Assembly: GCA_035472475.1 (NCBI GenBank)
Contig: DATIPA010000230.1
Span: 1-17,606 of the forward strand
Origin: JAFAXD01 sp035472475
Lineage (GTDB): Bacteria; Pseudomonadota; Alphaproteobacteria; Rhizobiales; Xanthobacteraceae
Length of the DNA: 17,606 nucleotides
Reading direction: 5' to 3'
Positions 1 through 6,950 of the stretch are shown here, piece after piece. The position numbers and the translations under genes are program-made. Numbering within the stretch: position 1 is the stretch's first letter; each line of letters starts with the position of its first letter. The notes under the pieces were generated by a model, which searched no databases, had not been told where the DNA came from, and was given only the letters and a program-made list of their open reading frames with translations.

Positions 1-681
1 TTCCAGCCCGTTGGCGCGCAACGTGGGCGCGGCTTCCTTTGACTTGAGGCAGGCAATGAAGGCAAGCGCGTTGTCGCGATGCCCGCTATGTGCTCCGATG
101 CCGGCGGAAAATATCGTGATCTTCTGCAGTTCGTCCGGTACGGGGCCAACAATGTCGAGGCCCTCAACCGGTGCAAGCTCGCTGATCTGCTGAATCGCAA
201 TCTCGACTTCGCCGTTGGCGCAGGCCTGGGCCGCGTAGCCGTCATAGGCTTTGAACTTGGGCCCGAGTTCCTCGGCGAGGCCGAGCCGCACGAGCTCGCC
301 CGCGATGTGCAATCCGCTGATGCCCTGGCGCGAGCGCCCGATCGATTTGGCCTTGCGCAGGGTTTCGATGAACGATGCCAGCGTTGCGATGTCGGGGCTT
401 GGGGCGCCCCTGCGTACCGCCACCCCAATGCGCGAGCGGGCCAGATCGAAACGCTCCGCCGCCAGGGTTCCGGCGGCGATCAGCGCGTCGATGGCCGCAT
501 CGCTCATGATCACGGCGTCGGTCGCGGCACTCGCAGTTTCGGTCAACTGCTTGGTCGACCCGTAGCTGACCGTAAGCGGGCCGAACTTCTTACGCAGGTC
601 GCCCTCCAGGGCAACCACGACCCCCTTGAGGCCGTTGCTGCATGCGACATCAAGGACGGGGTTGTCGGCGGAATTTACCAT
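1..681 (-). CDS. ModA-like substrate-binding-domain protein, 3' end outside window
   Basis: The frame is open from ATG at 681 down to the left edge (227 codons, no stop), so only the last residues are missing. The protein reads like the type 2 periplasmic-binding fold of the molybdate-binding ModA family (SBP_bac_11): an early 'VACSNGLKGVV' strand, 'LRKKFGP', a 'GSTKQL' ligand-loop-like stretch near residue 45, and a C-terminal 'GLDIVGPVPDELQ' segment followed by the 'KEAAPTLRANGLE' helix seen at the end of ModA-like proteins. Unlike true ModA it has no signal peptide or lipobox, so it is either cytoplasmic or a binding-fold sensor. An AAGG ribosome-binding site lies about 8 bp before the ATG. 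It is divergent from the TRAP operon across 93 bp. The ligand is unknown; molybdate is not shown. The fold assignment is fairly sure, the function is not. Confidence 0.72.
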   Translation of the reverse strand, partial: MVNSADNPVLDVACSNGLKGVVVALEGDLRKKFGPLTVSYGSTKQLTETASAATDAVIMSDAAIDALIAAGTLAAERFDLARSRIGVAVRRGAPSPDIATLASFIETLRKAKSIGRSRQGISGLHIAGELVRLGLAEELGPKFKAYDGYAAQACANGEVEIAIQQISELAPVEGLDIVGPVPDELQKITIFSAGIGAHSGHRDNALAFIACLKSKEAAPTLRANGLE

Positions 682-702
682 TGGGCAGCCTTGCTCTGGA
701 CT

Positions 703-731
703 TTGACATCGCGCAGGAACTACCGTTCCAT
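703..731 (+). promoter_or_regulatory. Candidate promoter with overlapping inverted repeat upstream of the TRAP/malonate operon
   Basis: A perfect -35 hexamer TTGACA (703-708) is followed 17 bp later by a weak -10 candidate TTCCAT (726-731). Between and overlapping them is the inverted repeat GGAAC-TACC-GTTCC (716-729), where a repressor could block polymerase. The site lies in the 93-bp gap between the divergent ModA-like gene and the TRAP operon. The -10 matches poorly, so the promoter call is tentative. No regulator gene is in the window. Confidence 0.35.
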
Positions 732-744
732 GGCGTAACGCGTG

Positions 745-756
745 ATACAAATACAA
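745..756 (+). repeat. Tandem ATACAA repeat in the operon leader
   Basis: Two head-to-tail copies of ATACAA (745-750 and 751-756) sit just before the ribosome-binding site of the TRAP binding-protein gene. TACAA/TTGTA half-sites are typical of operators bound by GntR-family regulators, which control malonate genes in some rhizobia. Here the copies are direct, not inverted, so operator function is only a possibility. Confidence 0.2.
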
Positions 757-763
757 AAATCCA

Positions 764-770
764 GGGAGGA
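764..770 (+). promoter_or_regulatory. Ribosome-binding site that sets the start of the TRAP binding-protein gene
   Basis: GGGAGGA ends 4 bp before ATG 775. It favours this start over the in-frame GTG at 742, which would add 11 residues ahead of the twin-arginine-like signal and has no comparable site. Confidence 0.75.
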
Positions 771-774
771 TTTC

Positions 775-1803
775 ATGGCCATCAGCCGGCGTCGAATCTT
801 GCAAGGCGCGGTTGCCGCGCCCGCCGTCATCGCGTCGTCCCGGCTTGGGGCCGCGCCCACCGTGACGCTCAAGATTTCGCATCAGTTCCCGGGCGGAACA
901 ATCGACGAGGGCGACTTCCGCGACCGGCTGTGCCGGAGGTTCGCGGCCGAGCTCGAGAAACGGACCAACGGCGCGATCGCGGCGCAGGTCTATCCCAACT
1001 CGTCCCTGATGAAAACGGTGGCGCAGTTCTCGGCGGTGCGGAAGGGCGCGCTTGATCTCAGCCTCTACCCGATCTCCTACGCCGGCGGCGAGTTCCCGGA
1101 GCTTAACATCGGCCTGATGCCCGGCCTGGTCTCATCCTACGCCCAGGGCGCCGCCTGGAAGGCGTCGCCCGTCGGCCAGCGCTTCGCGCAATTCGTCGCC
1201 GACAAGGGCGTCATCATCCTCTCGTGGATCTGGCAGGCGGGCGGCGTCGCGAGTCGGGCGACCCCGATCGTCAACCCGGAAGATGCCAAGGGCCTCAAGA
1301 TCCGCGGCGGCAGCCGCGAGATGGACATGGTGCTGCAGGCTGCCGGCGCGACCACGCTGACCACGCCGTCGAACGAACTCTACGCGGCCATGCAGACCGG
1401 CGCCTGCGACGCGGCGATCACGTCGTCAACCAGCCTGATCTCGTTCCGGCTGGAGGAGCTCGCCAAGAGCCTCACCACGGGCCGCGGCAAGTCCTATTGG
1501 TTCATGCTCGAGCCGCTGATCATGTCGAAGCAGATTTTCGACACGCTCAGCAAGGACCAGCAGAACATCATCGTGGCGCTCGGGGCCGAGATGGAGCAGT
1601 TCGGCACCAAGGAAGCCATGGCCGACGATCAGAAAGTCGCCGAGGTCTATGCCAAGAAGGGCGCCAAGGTCAGCGACCTCACCGAAGCCGTGGTCGACAA
1701 GTGGCGCGCGATCGCGCGCGATACTGCCTGGAAAGATTATGCGGCCAAGACCGCGCTGTCGGCCGAATTGCTCAAGCTCGCCGAACAAGTCCACGTTTCC
1801 TGA
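775..1803 (+). CDS. dctP: TRAP transporter substrate-binding protein (DctP family), probable malonate/dicarboxylate binder
   Basis: 342 residues, the usual size for a DctP/TAXI-type extracytoplasmic solute receptor. The N-terminus carries a twin-arginine-like signal (MAISRRRILQGA, residues 1-12) and a hydrophobic stretch ending at an Ala-rich cleavage site near residue 26. The mature part opens with 'VTLKISHQFP' (30-39), the typical first strand. It contains 'GLKIRGG' (residues 173-179) with the conserved Arg177 that pairs with a substrate carboxylate in this family, and the 'SNELYAAMQTGACDA' stretch (199-213) matching the family's P-x-E-x-Y-x-A-L-x-x-G-x-x-D-A signature. It heads an operon with both membrane subunits and malonyl-CoA decarboxylase. 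This makes malonate the best guess for ligand and fits a MatP role, but the ligand is inferred only from context. The family call is firm. Confidence 0.93.
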   Translation: MAISRRRILQGAVAAPAVIASSRLGAAPTVTLKISHQFPGGTIDEGDFRDRLCRRFAAELEKRTNGAIAAQVYPNSSLMKTVAQFSAVRKGALDLSLYPISYAGGEFPELNIGLMPGLVSSYAQGAAWKASPVGQRFAQFVADKGVIILSWIWQAGGVASRATPIVNPEDAKGLKIRGGSREMDMVLQAAGATTLTTPSNELYAAMQTGACDAAITSSTSLISFRLEELAKSLTTGRGKSYWFMLEPLIMSKQIFDTLSKDQQNIIVALGAEMEQFGTKEAMADDQKVAEVYAKKGAKVSDLTEAVVDKWRAIARDTAWKDYAAKTALSAELLKLAEQVHVS

Positions 1804-1827
1804 AGGGCCGCGTTCGGCACATAGCGC

Positions 1828-2370
1828 ATGGCACACGGTTTCGACGCCGCCAGCGACAGCGTGGAGCCGGCGGCGAAGCCCGCCGGTGCGGGTGCACCCG
1901 TCCTGGCCGCGATCAACCGGGTGGTCGTGATCCTCTCCTCGATCGCGCTAGTGATCGCCTCGATCGTCCTTACCTACAGCGTGTTCTCGCGCTACTTCTT
2001 CCATTTCTCGACCGACTGGCAGGACGAACTCTCCGTCTTCCTGATCGTCGGCGCGGTCTTCATGTCGGGGGCGGCGATCCAGGCCCAGCGCGGGCATGTG
2101 GCGATCGAAGCGATTGTCGGCCTGCTGCCGGCGCGCACCAACCACATCCGCCAGCTCGTTGTCGACTTTGCGAGCTTTGCCTTCTGCGCCTTCTTTGCCT
2201 GGAAGTCCTGGACCCTCCTCGATGAGGCGATCACCGAGAACTACCACTCCGGCTCGACCTGGGGTCCGCCACTATGGATCCCCTATTCGTTGATGAGCGT
2301 CGGCATGACCTTGCTGAGCCTGCAGTTGTTGCTGCAGGTCGTCGCACAGCTGCGGGGGCGCAAGGCGTGA
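1828..2370 (+). CDS. dctQ: TRAP transporter small permease (DctQ family)
   Basis: 180 residues with a short hydrophilic N-terminus and four predicted membrane helices at about 31-53, 68-86, 108-128 and 148-170. This is the standard DctQ topology. The loop before helix 2 has the typical 'DWQDELSVFL' segment (63-72), and 'QRGHVAIE' (87-94) matches the family's R-G-H-V motif. It partners the large subunit to move the ligand delivered by the binding protein, driven by a sodium or proton gradient. It lies 24 bp after the binding-protein gene, and its stop overlaps the next start in a GTGA arrangement, which implies translational coupling. ATG 1828 is the first start in the frame; its ribosome-binding site is weak. 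Confidence 0.92.
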   Translation: MAHGFDAASDSVEPAAKPAGAGAPVLAAINRVVVILSSIALVIASIVLTYSVFSRYFFHFSTDWQDELSVFLIVGAVFMSGAAIQAQRGHVAIEAIVGLLPARTNHIRQLVVDFASFAFCAFFAWKSWTLLDEAITENYHSGSTWGPPLWIPYSLMSVGMTLLSLQLLLQVVAQLRGRKA

Positions 2371-3716
2371 GCGCGCTTTCGCTCGGGGCGTTCTACGGGA
2401 TTGCGACCCTTCTGGTGATGTTTGCCGGCATGCCGATCGCGTTTGCGCTCGGCGCCGTCGCAACCCTATTCATGATCGGGTTCATGCCGCGGTCGTCGGT
2501 CGATACCATCACCCAGAATGTCTACGAAGAGATGGCGTCGATCACGCTGCTCTCGATCCCGCTGTTCATCCTCAAGGGCGCGGCCATCGGCCGTTCGCGC
2601 GCTGGCCAGGATCTCTATGGCGCCCTGCACGCCTGGCTGCACCGCATTCCGGGCGGGCTTGGGATTGCGAATGTGTTCGCCTGCGCGTTGTTCGCCGCAA
2701 TGGCGGGCTCCTCGCCGGCGACCTGCTCGGCGATCGGATCGGCTGGCATTCCCGAGATGCGCAAGCGGGGTTATTCGGGCGCCTTCGCATCCGGCATCAT
2801 TGCGGCCGGCGGCACCCTTGGCATTCTGCTGCCGCCGTCAATCACCATGATTCTCTATGCGGTGGCGGCCGAGCAGTCGCTCGGGCGGTTGTTTCTCGCG
2901 GCGATCGGCCCGGCTCTGCTCCTGGTTGTCCTGTTTGCCGGCTACGCCATGTGGCAATACCGCCGCGAGCGGGCGGCCGCGCAGATGCAGCATGCGGCGA
3001 CCGGCGCGTTTTCGGAGTTGTTGCGCGAGGACAAACTGTCGTTTCGCGACAAATTCGCGCTGCTGCCGCGCGTCCTGCCGTTCGTCATTCTGCTCACCGG
3101 CGTGATGGTCGCGCTGTACGGCGGCTATGCCACGCCGTCAGAAACCGCCGGGCTCGGCGCCGTATTGGCGCTGATCCTGATCGCCACCATTTATAGGGTC
3201 TGGAGCCCGCGCGACCTCAGCCCGATCCTTTTGGCGACGCTACGCGAATCCACCATGCTGATGTTCATCATCGGGATGTCGCTGCTCTACTCCTACGTCA
3301 TGAGTTACCTGCATATCAGCCAATCGGCCGCCCAGTGGATCGTCGACCTGCAGCTGTCGCGCTGGATCCTGCTCGCAGCAATCCTGATTTTTGTGGTCGT
3401 GCTCGGATTCTTTCTACCGCCCGTGTCGATCATCCTGATGACCGCGCCAATCATTCTGCCGCCGCTCAAAGCCGCGGGTTTTGACCTGATCTGGTTCGGG
3501 GTGATCGTCACCATTGTCATGGAGATGGGGCTGATCCATCCGCCGGTCGGACTTAACTTGTTCGTGATTAAAAATATCGCACCAGACATCCCGTTGCGTG
3601 ACGTGATTTGGGGCGTGCTGCCATTTGTTGGTCTTATGATTTTGGCAGTGGTTTTGCTATGTATGTTCCCTGGTATCGCGACTTGGCTGGCGGACGCGGT
3701 CATGGGTTCCAGATGA
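2367..3716 (+). CDS. dctM: TRAP transporter large permease (DctM family)
   Basis: 449 residues, very hydrophobic, with about 12 helices as expected for the ion-coupled transport subunit. The diagnostic block 'MAGSSPATCSAIGSAGIPEM' is followed by 'RGY' and a 'GGTLGILLPPS' re-entrant hairpin motif. A second matching hairpin, 'FFLPPVSIILMTAPI', and 'MGLIHPPVGLNLFV' lie in the C-terminal half. I chose GTG 2367, which overlaps the TGA of the small permease (2368-2370) and follows a GGGGGCG stretch. The frame extends upstream to 2274 but only inside the dctQ gene. The 3' end overlaps the malonyl-CoA decarboxylase start in ATGA (3713-3716). The transporter family is certain; malonate as substrate is inferred. 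Confidence 0.93.
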   Translation: MSALSLGAFYGIATLLVMFAGMPIAFALGAVATLFMIGFMPRSSVDTITQNVYEEMASITLLSIPLFILKGAAIGRSRAGQDLYGALHAWLHRIPGGLGIANVFACALFAAMAGSSPATCSAIGSAGIPEMRKRGYSGAFASGIIAAGGTLGILLPPSITMILYAVAAEQSLGRLFLAAIGPALLLVVLFAGYAMWQYRRERAAAQMQHAATGAFSELLREDKLSFRDKFALLPRVLPFVILLTGVMVALYGGYATPSETAGLGAVLALILIATIYRVWSPRDLSPILLATLRESTMLMFIIGMSLLYSYVMSYLHISQSAAQWIVDLQLSRWILLAAILIFVVVLGFFLPPVSIILMTAPIILPPLKAAGFDLIWFGVIVTIVMEMGLIHPPVGLNLFVIKNIAPDIPLRDVIWGVLPFVGLMILAVVLLCMFPGIATWLADAVMGSR

Positions 3717-5065
3717 ACACGTCATTCTTCGGCGAGCTGCTGCAGTCGATTTCCGAGCGGGGTCGTTCGCTGATCGAGCGCGGGCGCGGCCGCTACGACG
3801 ACGCCGCCCAGCGGTCCGAAACCCTGGTCGAGCTGTGCGAAGAGCTCTTGTCGGGACGCGGGGAAGCCTCCGGCGTGGCGCTCGCCCGCGAGATTCTGGC
3901 GCGCTACGCCGACATGACCACCGGCCCGCGGATCGCATTCTTTGAGGCGCTCGCGACCCGGTTCGGGCCTGACAATACCCGGCTCGACGCGGCGGTTGAG
4001 GCTTGGCGCGCAAGGCCGAGCGATGCCACCGCGGCGGAAGTACATGCGGCCGCCGAACCGCGTCGTCAGGAGCTGTTGCGCCGACTCAACCTGGCACCCG
4101 GCGGCACCAAGGCGCTGGTCGCCATGCGCGAGCAGCTGCTCAGCGCGCTCGAGCATCGCGACGATCTCGCGGCCGTCGACGCCGACTTCGTGCACTTATT
4201 CACGGCCTGGTTCAACCGGGGCTTCCTGGTCCTTCGGCGAATCGATTGGGCGATGCCCGCGATCGTGCTCGAAAAGATCATCCGGTACGAGGCGGTGCAC
4301 GAAATCGATGACTGGGAGGATCTGCGCCGGCGGATCGATCCACCCGACCGGCGCTGCTACGCGTTCTTTCACCCGGCCCTGGTCGATGAGCCGCTGATCT
4401 TCGTCGAAGTGGCGTTGATGCGGGACACGCCGGACGCCATCGCGCCGATCCTCGGCGCGCATCGAGCGACGGTCGCGCCCGACAGCGCCGTCACAGCGAC
4501 GTTCTACTCGATCTCGAACTGCCAGCGTGGACTGGCCGGGGTGACGTTCGGACACTTCCTGATCAAGCAGGTGGTTGAGGAAATTTCGCGCGAATTTCCG
4601 CGGCTCTCGACCTTCGTGACCCTCTCGCCGGTGCCCAACTTCGCGACCTGGCTCGGACGCGAGGGCGCATCATTGCTGGCCGATGCTGATCGCGCGGTGC
4701 TCGCCGGTCTCGACACCGCCTGGTGGAAGGATCCGGCCGCGACGGAGCGGCTGCGCGAGCCGCTGCTGCGCGCGGCCGCGACCTATTTCCTGCGCGCCAA
4801 GAACCGCGCCTCGCTGCCGTTGGATCCGGTTGCCCGTTTTCACCTCGGCAATGGGGCGAGCCTGGAGCGACTGAACTGGCCGGCCGATCTTTCCGAGCGC
4901 GGCTGCCAGCAATCGCATGGATTGATGGTCAACTATCTCTATGACCTCGGCGACATCGAACGTAACCACGAGGCCTACGCTGAGCACCGCACGGTGGTTG
5001 CGGCTAGTGCGATCCGTCGGCTGGTGCGCGCGCCGGCGAGCGAATTGGTGCCGGTCCGCGAATAA
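3713..5065 (+). CDS. matA: Malonyl-CoA decarboxylase
   Basis: 450 residues. It converts malonyl-CoA to acetyl-CoA and CO2 (MCD family, a GNAT-like fold after a helical N-terminal domain). The N-terminal half is the alpha-helical oligomerisation domain (about 1-165). The catalytic half contains 'FYSISNCQRGL' (264-274), where the family's catalytic Ser lies, and 'DPVARFHLGNGA' (371-382), whose His377 matches the catalytic His of the human enzyme. 'LNWPADLSERG' and 'SHGLMVNYLYDL' complete the C-terminal signature. The start ATG 3713 overlaps the transporter stop, so it is coupled to import. Gene order transporter-then-decarboxylase is that of rhizobial malonate operons, where matA is the decarboxylase. 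The expected matB synthetase does not follow; the next gene is a convergent CoA-transferase. The family is sure; the matA name rests on the operon context. Confidence 0.93.
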   Translation: MNTSFFGELLQSISERGRSLIERGRGRYDDAAQRSETLVELCEELLSGRGEASGVALAREILARYADMTTGPRIAFFEALATRFGPDNTRLDAAVEAWRARPSDATAAEVHAAAEPRRQELLRRLNLAPGGTKALVAMREQLLSALEHRDDLAAVDADFVHLFTAWFNRGFLVLRRIDWAMPAIVLEKIIRYEAVHEIDDWEDLRRRIDPPDRRCYAFFHPALVDEPLIFVEVALMRDTPDAIAPILGAHRATVAPDSAVTATFYSISNCQRGLAGVTFGHFLIKQVVEEISREFPRLSTFVTLSPVPNFATWLGREGASLLADADRAVLAGLDTAWWKDPAATERLREPLLRAAATYFLRAKNRASLPLDPVARFHLGNGASLERLNWPADLSERGCQQSHGLMVNYLYDLGDIERNHEAYAEHRTVVAASAIRRLVRAPASELVPVRE

Positions 5066-5066
5066 C

Positions 5067-6239
5067 TCAGCTCTCGCCGATCTCCCGCAGGATCTCCGCC
5101 GTGTGCTCGCCGAGCCGGGGAGATGGGCGCTCCGAGGCCATTGCGGCTCCGTCGATCACGATTGGCGTACGCACTCCGGGGATCGTTCCGCTCGCAGCCG
5201 CGTCGCTCTTGAGCTCCAGCCGCATGCCGCGATGCTTGACCTGCGGATCGGAAAAGACCTGCGCCAAGGTGTTGATCGGCCCAGCCGGAACCTGCACCGT
5301 CTCGAGCTTGTCCAGAAGATCGTCGCGCTTCATGCGCGCAGTCGCGGCGCTGAGCTTTGCAATCAGGTCGTCGCGGCGCGCGAGCCGGTCCTTGTTGGTG
5401 AGGTAAGCCGGGTCGCAGGCGAGCTTGTCTTCGCCAACCGCGGCGCAAAACTTTTGAAACTGGCGGTCGTTGCCGGTTGCCACGATCAGGTGGCCGTCGG
5501 CAGCCGGAAATACCTGGTAGGGTACGATGTTCGGATGTGCATTGCCGATCCGTTTGGGCACCTCGCTCGACACCAGATAGTTGAGGGCCTGATTAGCAAG
5601 AACGCCGACCGTCGAATCGACAAGCGCCGTATCGATATAGCAACCGCGTCCGGTGCGCTCGCGCTGCGTCAGCGCCGCAAGGATCCCGACGACAGAATAG
5701 ATGCCGGTAAAAATGTCCGACACCGGCACCCCGGCGCGCGTCGGTTCGCCTTCGGCGGTCCCGGTCAGGTCCATGAACCCGCCCATGCCCTGCGCCATCA
5801 GGTCATAGCCTGCGCGCGCCGCATAGGGCCCGTCCTGCCCGAAACCGGTCACGGAGCAGTAGATCAGCCGCGGGCACTCGTTGCGCAGGCTCGCATAGTC
5901 GAGCCCGAACTTCGCGAGACCCCCGACCTTGAAGTTTTCGATCAGCACGTCGGATCGGGCCGCGAGCTTGCGCACGATCCGCCGGCCATGCTCACTCTCG
6001 AAGTCGAGCTCGATGGAACGCTTGCCCCGGTTGGTTGCGTGAAAATAGGCCGCGCCGAGGTGTGCGCCGCCTTTGCCGGGCACGAACGGTGGGCCCCAGC
6101 CGCGGGTGTCGTCGCCCGCGCCGCTACGCTCGACCTTGATCACGTCGGCACCAAGATCGGCCAGGATCTGGCCGGCCCATGGTCCGGCCAGGATACGGGC
6201 AAGCTCCAGCACACGAACACCAGTCAACGGCCCCGGCAT
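5067..6239 (-). CDS. CaiB/BaiF family (class III) CoA-transferase
   Basis: 390 residues, full length for the family. It begins with 'GPLTGVRVLELARILAGPWA' (3-22), then 'LGADVIKVE' (29-37) and 'NRGKRSIELD' (70-79). The nucleophilic Asp is Asp175 in 'GVPVSDIFTG' (170-179), aligned with Asp169 of formyl-CoA transferase. The C-terminus has 'VPAGPINTLAQVFSDPQV' and the closing 'RLGEHTAEIL' block. These enzymes move CoA between carboxylic acids through an enzyme-bound anhydride; dicarboxylate acceptors are known in the succinate/glutarate branch. ATG 6239 has AAGGA about 7 bp upstream; the much longer upstream frame has no family similarity. It converges on malonyl-CoA decarboxylase, with the stop codons 1 bp apart, and is divergent from the RutE-like gene. 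It might activate malonate, but substrates cannot be read from sequence. Confidence 0.92.
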   Translation of the reverse strand: MPGPLTGVRVLELARILAGPWAGQILADLGADVIKVERSGAGDDTRGWGPPFVPGKGGAHLGAAYFHATNRGKRSIELDFESEHGRRIVRKLAARSDVLIENFKVGGLAKFGLDYASLRNECPRLIYCSVTGFGQDGPYAARAGYDLMAQGMGGFMDLTGTAEGEPTRAGVPVSDIFTGIYSVVGILAALTQRERTGRGCYIDTALVDSTVGVLANQALNYLVSSEVPKRIGNAHPNIVPYQVFPAADGHLIVATGNDRQFQKFCAAVGEDKLACDPAYLTNKDRLARRDDLIAKLSAATARMKRDDLLDKLETVQVPAGPINTLAQVFSDPQVKHRGMRLELKSDAAASGTIPGVRTPIVIDGAAMASERPSPRLGEHTAEILREIGES

Positions 6240-6335
6240 AAGTCGTCCTTCATCCCTTTGATCGCGCAGTTTCTGTGGTGGCCCGCCGGAGCGGTTTTGT
6301 CTATACCTCCAGGGCTTCATTGAGGGAGGGGAACT

Positions 6336-6947
6336 ATGAACGACACGACCGAGCGGGCGGCGGCTGCGATCTCCGAGGGCGCTCTCGACGTTCTGTTCCG
6401 CACCGCGCGCAGCTACAACGCATTTGAACCCGGCACCATTTCTGATGCCACGCTGCGCGCGCTCTATGAGTTGATGAAGTGGGGGCCGACAACCGCCAAT
6501 TCGCAGCCGCAGCGCATTCTGTTCCTGCGCAGCCAGGCCGCCAAGAATCGTCTGGCGCCCGCGCTCACAAAGACCAATCTGGACAAGACCATCGCGGCGC
6601 CCGTGGTCGCCATTCTGGCGTTCGATCTGAAGTTCTACGAGCACCTGCTGCGCATGTATCACAACCCGGCGGCGCGCAGCTGGTACGAGACCACGCCGGA
6701 GCACATTCACACGACGTCGTTCCGCAACGCCACTCTGCAAGGCGCCTATTTCATTATGGCGGCGCGCGCGCTCGGGCTCGACGCCGGGCCGATGTCGGGC
6801 TTCGACAACGCCAAGGTCGACGCCGAGTTCTTCCCGGACGGGCAGTGGAAATCCAATTTCCTATGCATTCTCGGCAAGGGCGAGCCGGGCAGCGTACCGC
6901 CGCGCAATCCACGGTTCGCATTCGACGAAGTCTGCAGGATTTTGTAG
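6336..6947 (+). CDS. RutE-like nitroreductase-family enzyme, probable malonic semialdehyde reductase
   Basis: 203 residues, close in size to E. coli RutE (196). Shared landmarks, from memory of RutE, are 'LFRTARSYNAF' (20-30), 'LYELMKWGPTTANSQP' (43-58), 'LAPALTKTNLDKTIAAPV' (73-90), 'FRNATLQGAYFIMAARALGL' (129-148), 'DAGPMSGFD' (149-157) and 'WKSNFLCILGKGE' (171-183). RutE reduces malonic semialdehyde to 3-hydroxypropionate with NAD(P)H in pyrimidine breakdown; the fold binds FMN. No other rut gene is in the window, so a role beside the malonate genes is possible. A strong GGGAGGGG ribosome-binding site (6324-6331) precedes ATG 6336, and a TATACC -10-like element is at 6302-6307. The stop lies 3 bp from the convergent SDR stop. 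Confidence 0.85.
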   Translation: MNDTTERAAAAISEGALDVLFRTARSYNAFEPGTISDATLRALYELMKWGPTTANSQPQRILFLRSQAAKNRLAPALTKTNLDKTIAAPVVAILAFDLKFYEHLLRMYHNPAARSWYETTPEHIHTTSFRNATLQGAYFIMAARALGLDAGPMSGFDNAKVDAEFFPDGQWKSNFLCILGKGEPGSVPPRNPRFAFDEVCRIL

Positions 6948-6950
6948 CGC

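Noticed and set aside
3560..3680. Slightly AT-richer end of the large TRAP permease as a sign of transfer
   Set aside because: The dip is short, the protein continues normally through it, and the following gene is coupled by a start/stop overlap.
4941..6323. Long plus-strand open frame of 460 codons
   Set aside because: It is antisense to the CoA-transferase, whose full family signature is on the minus strand; the plus-strand product is Arg/His-rich without a recognisable domain.
6240..6740. N-terminal extension of the CoA-transferase frame by 167 residues
   Set aside because: The extension overlaps the RutE-like gene and its promoter, has no family similarity, and ATG 6239 has a good ribosome-binding site at the expected N-terminus.
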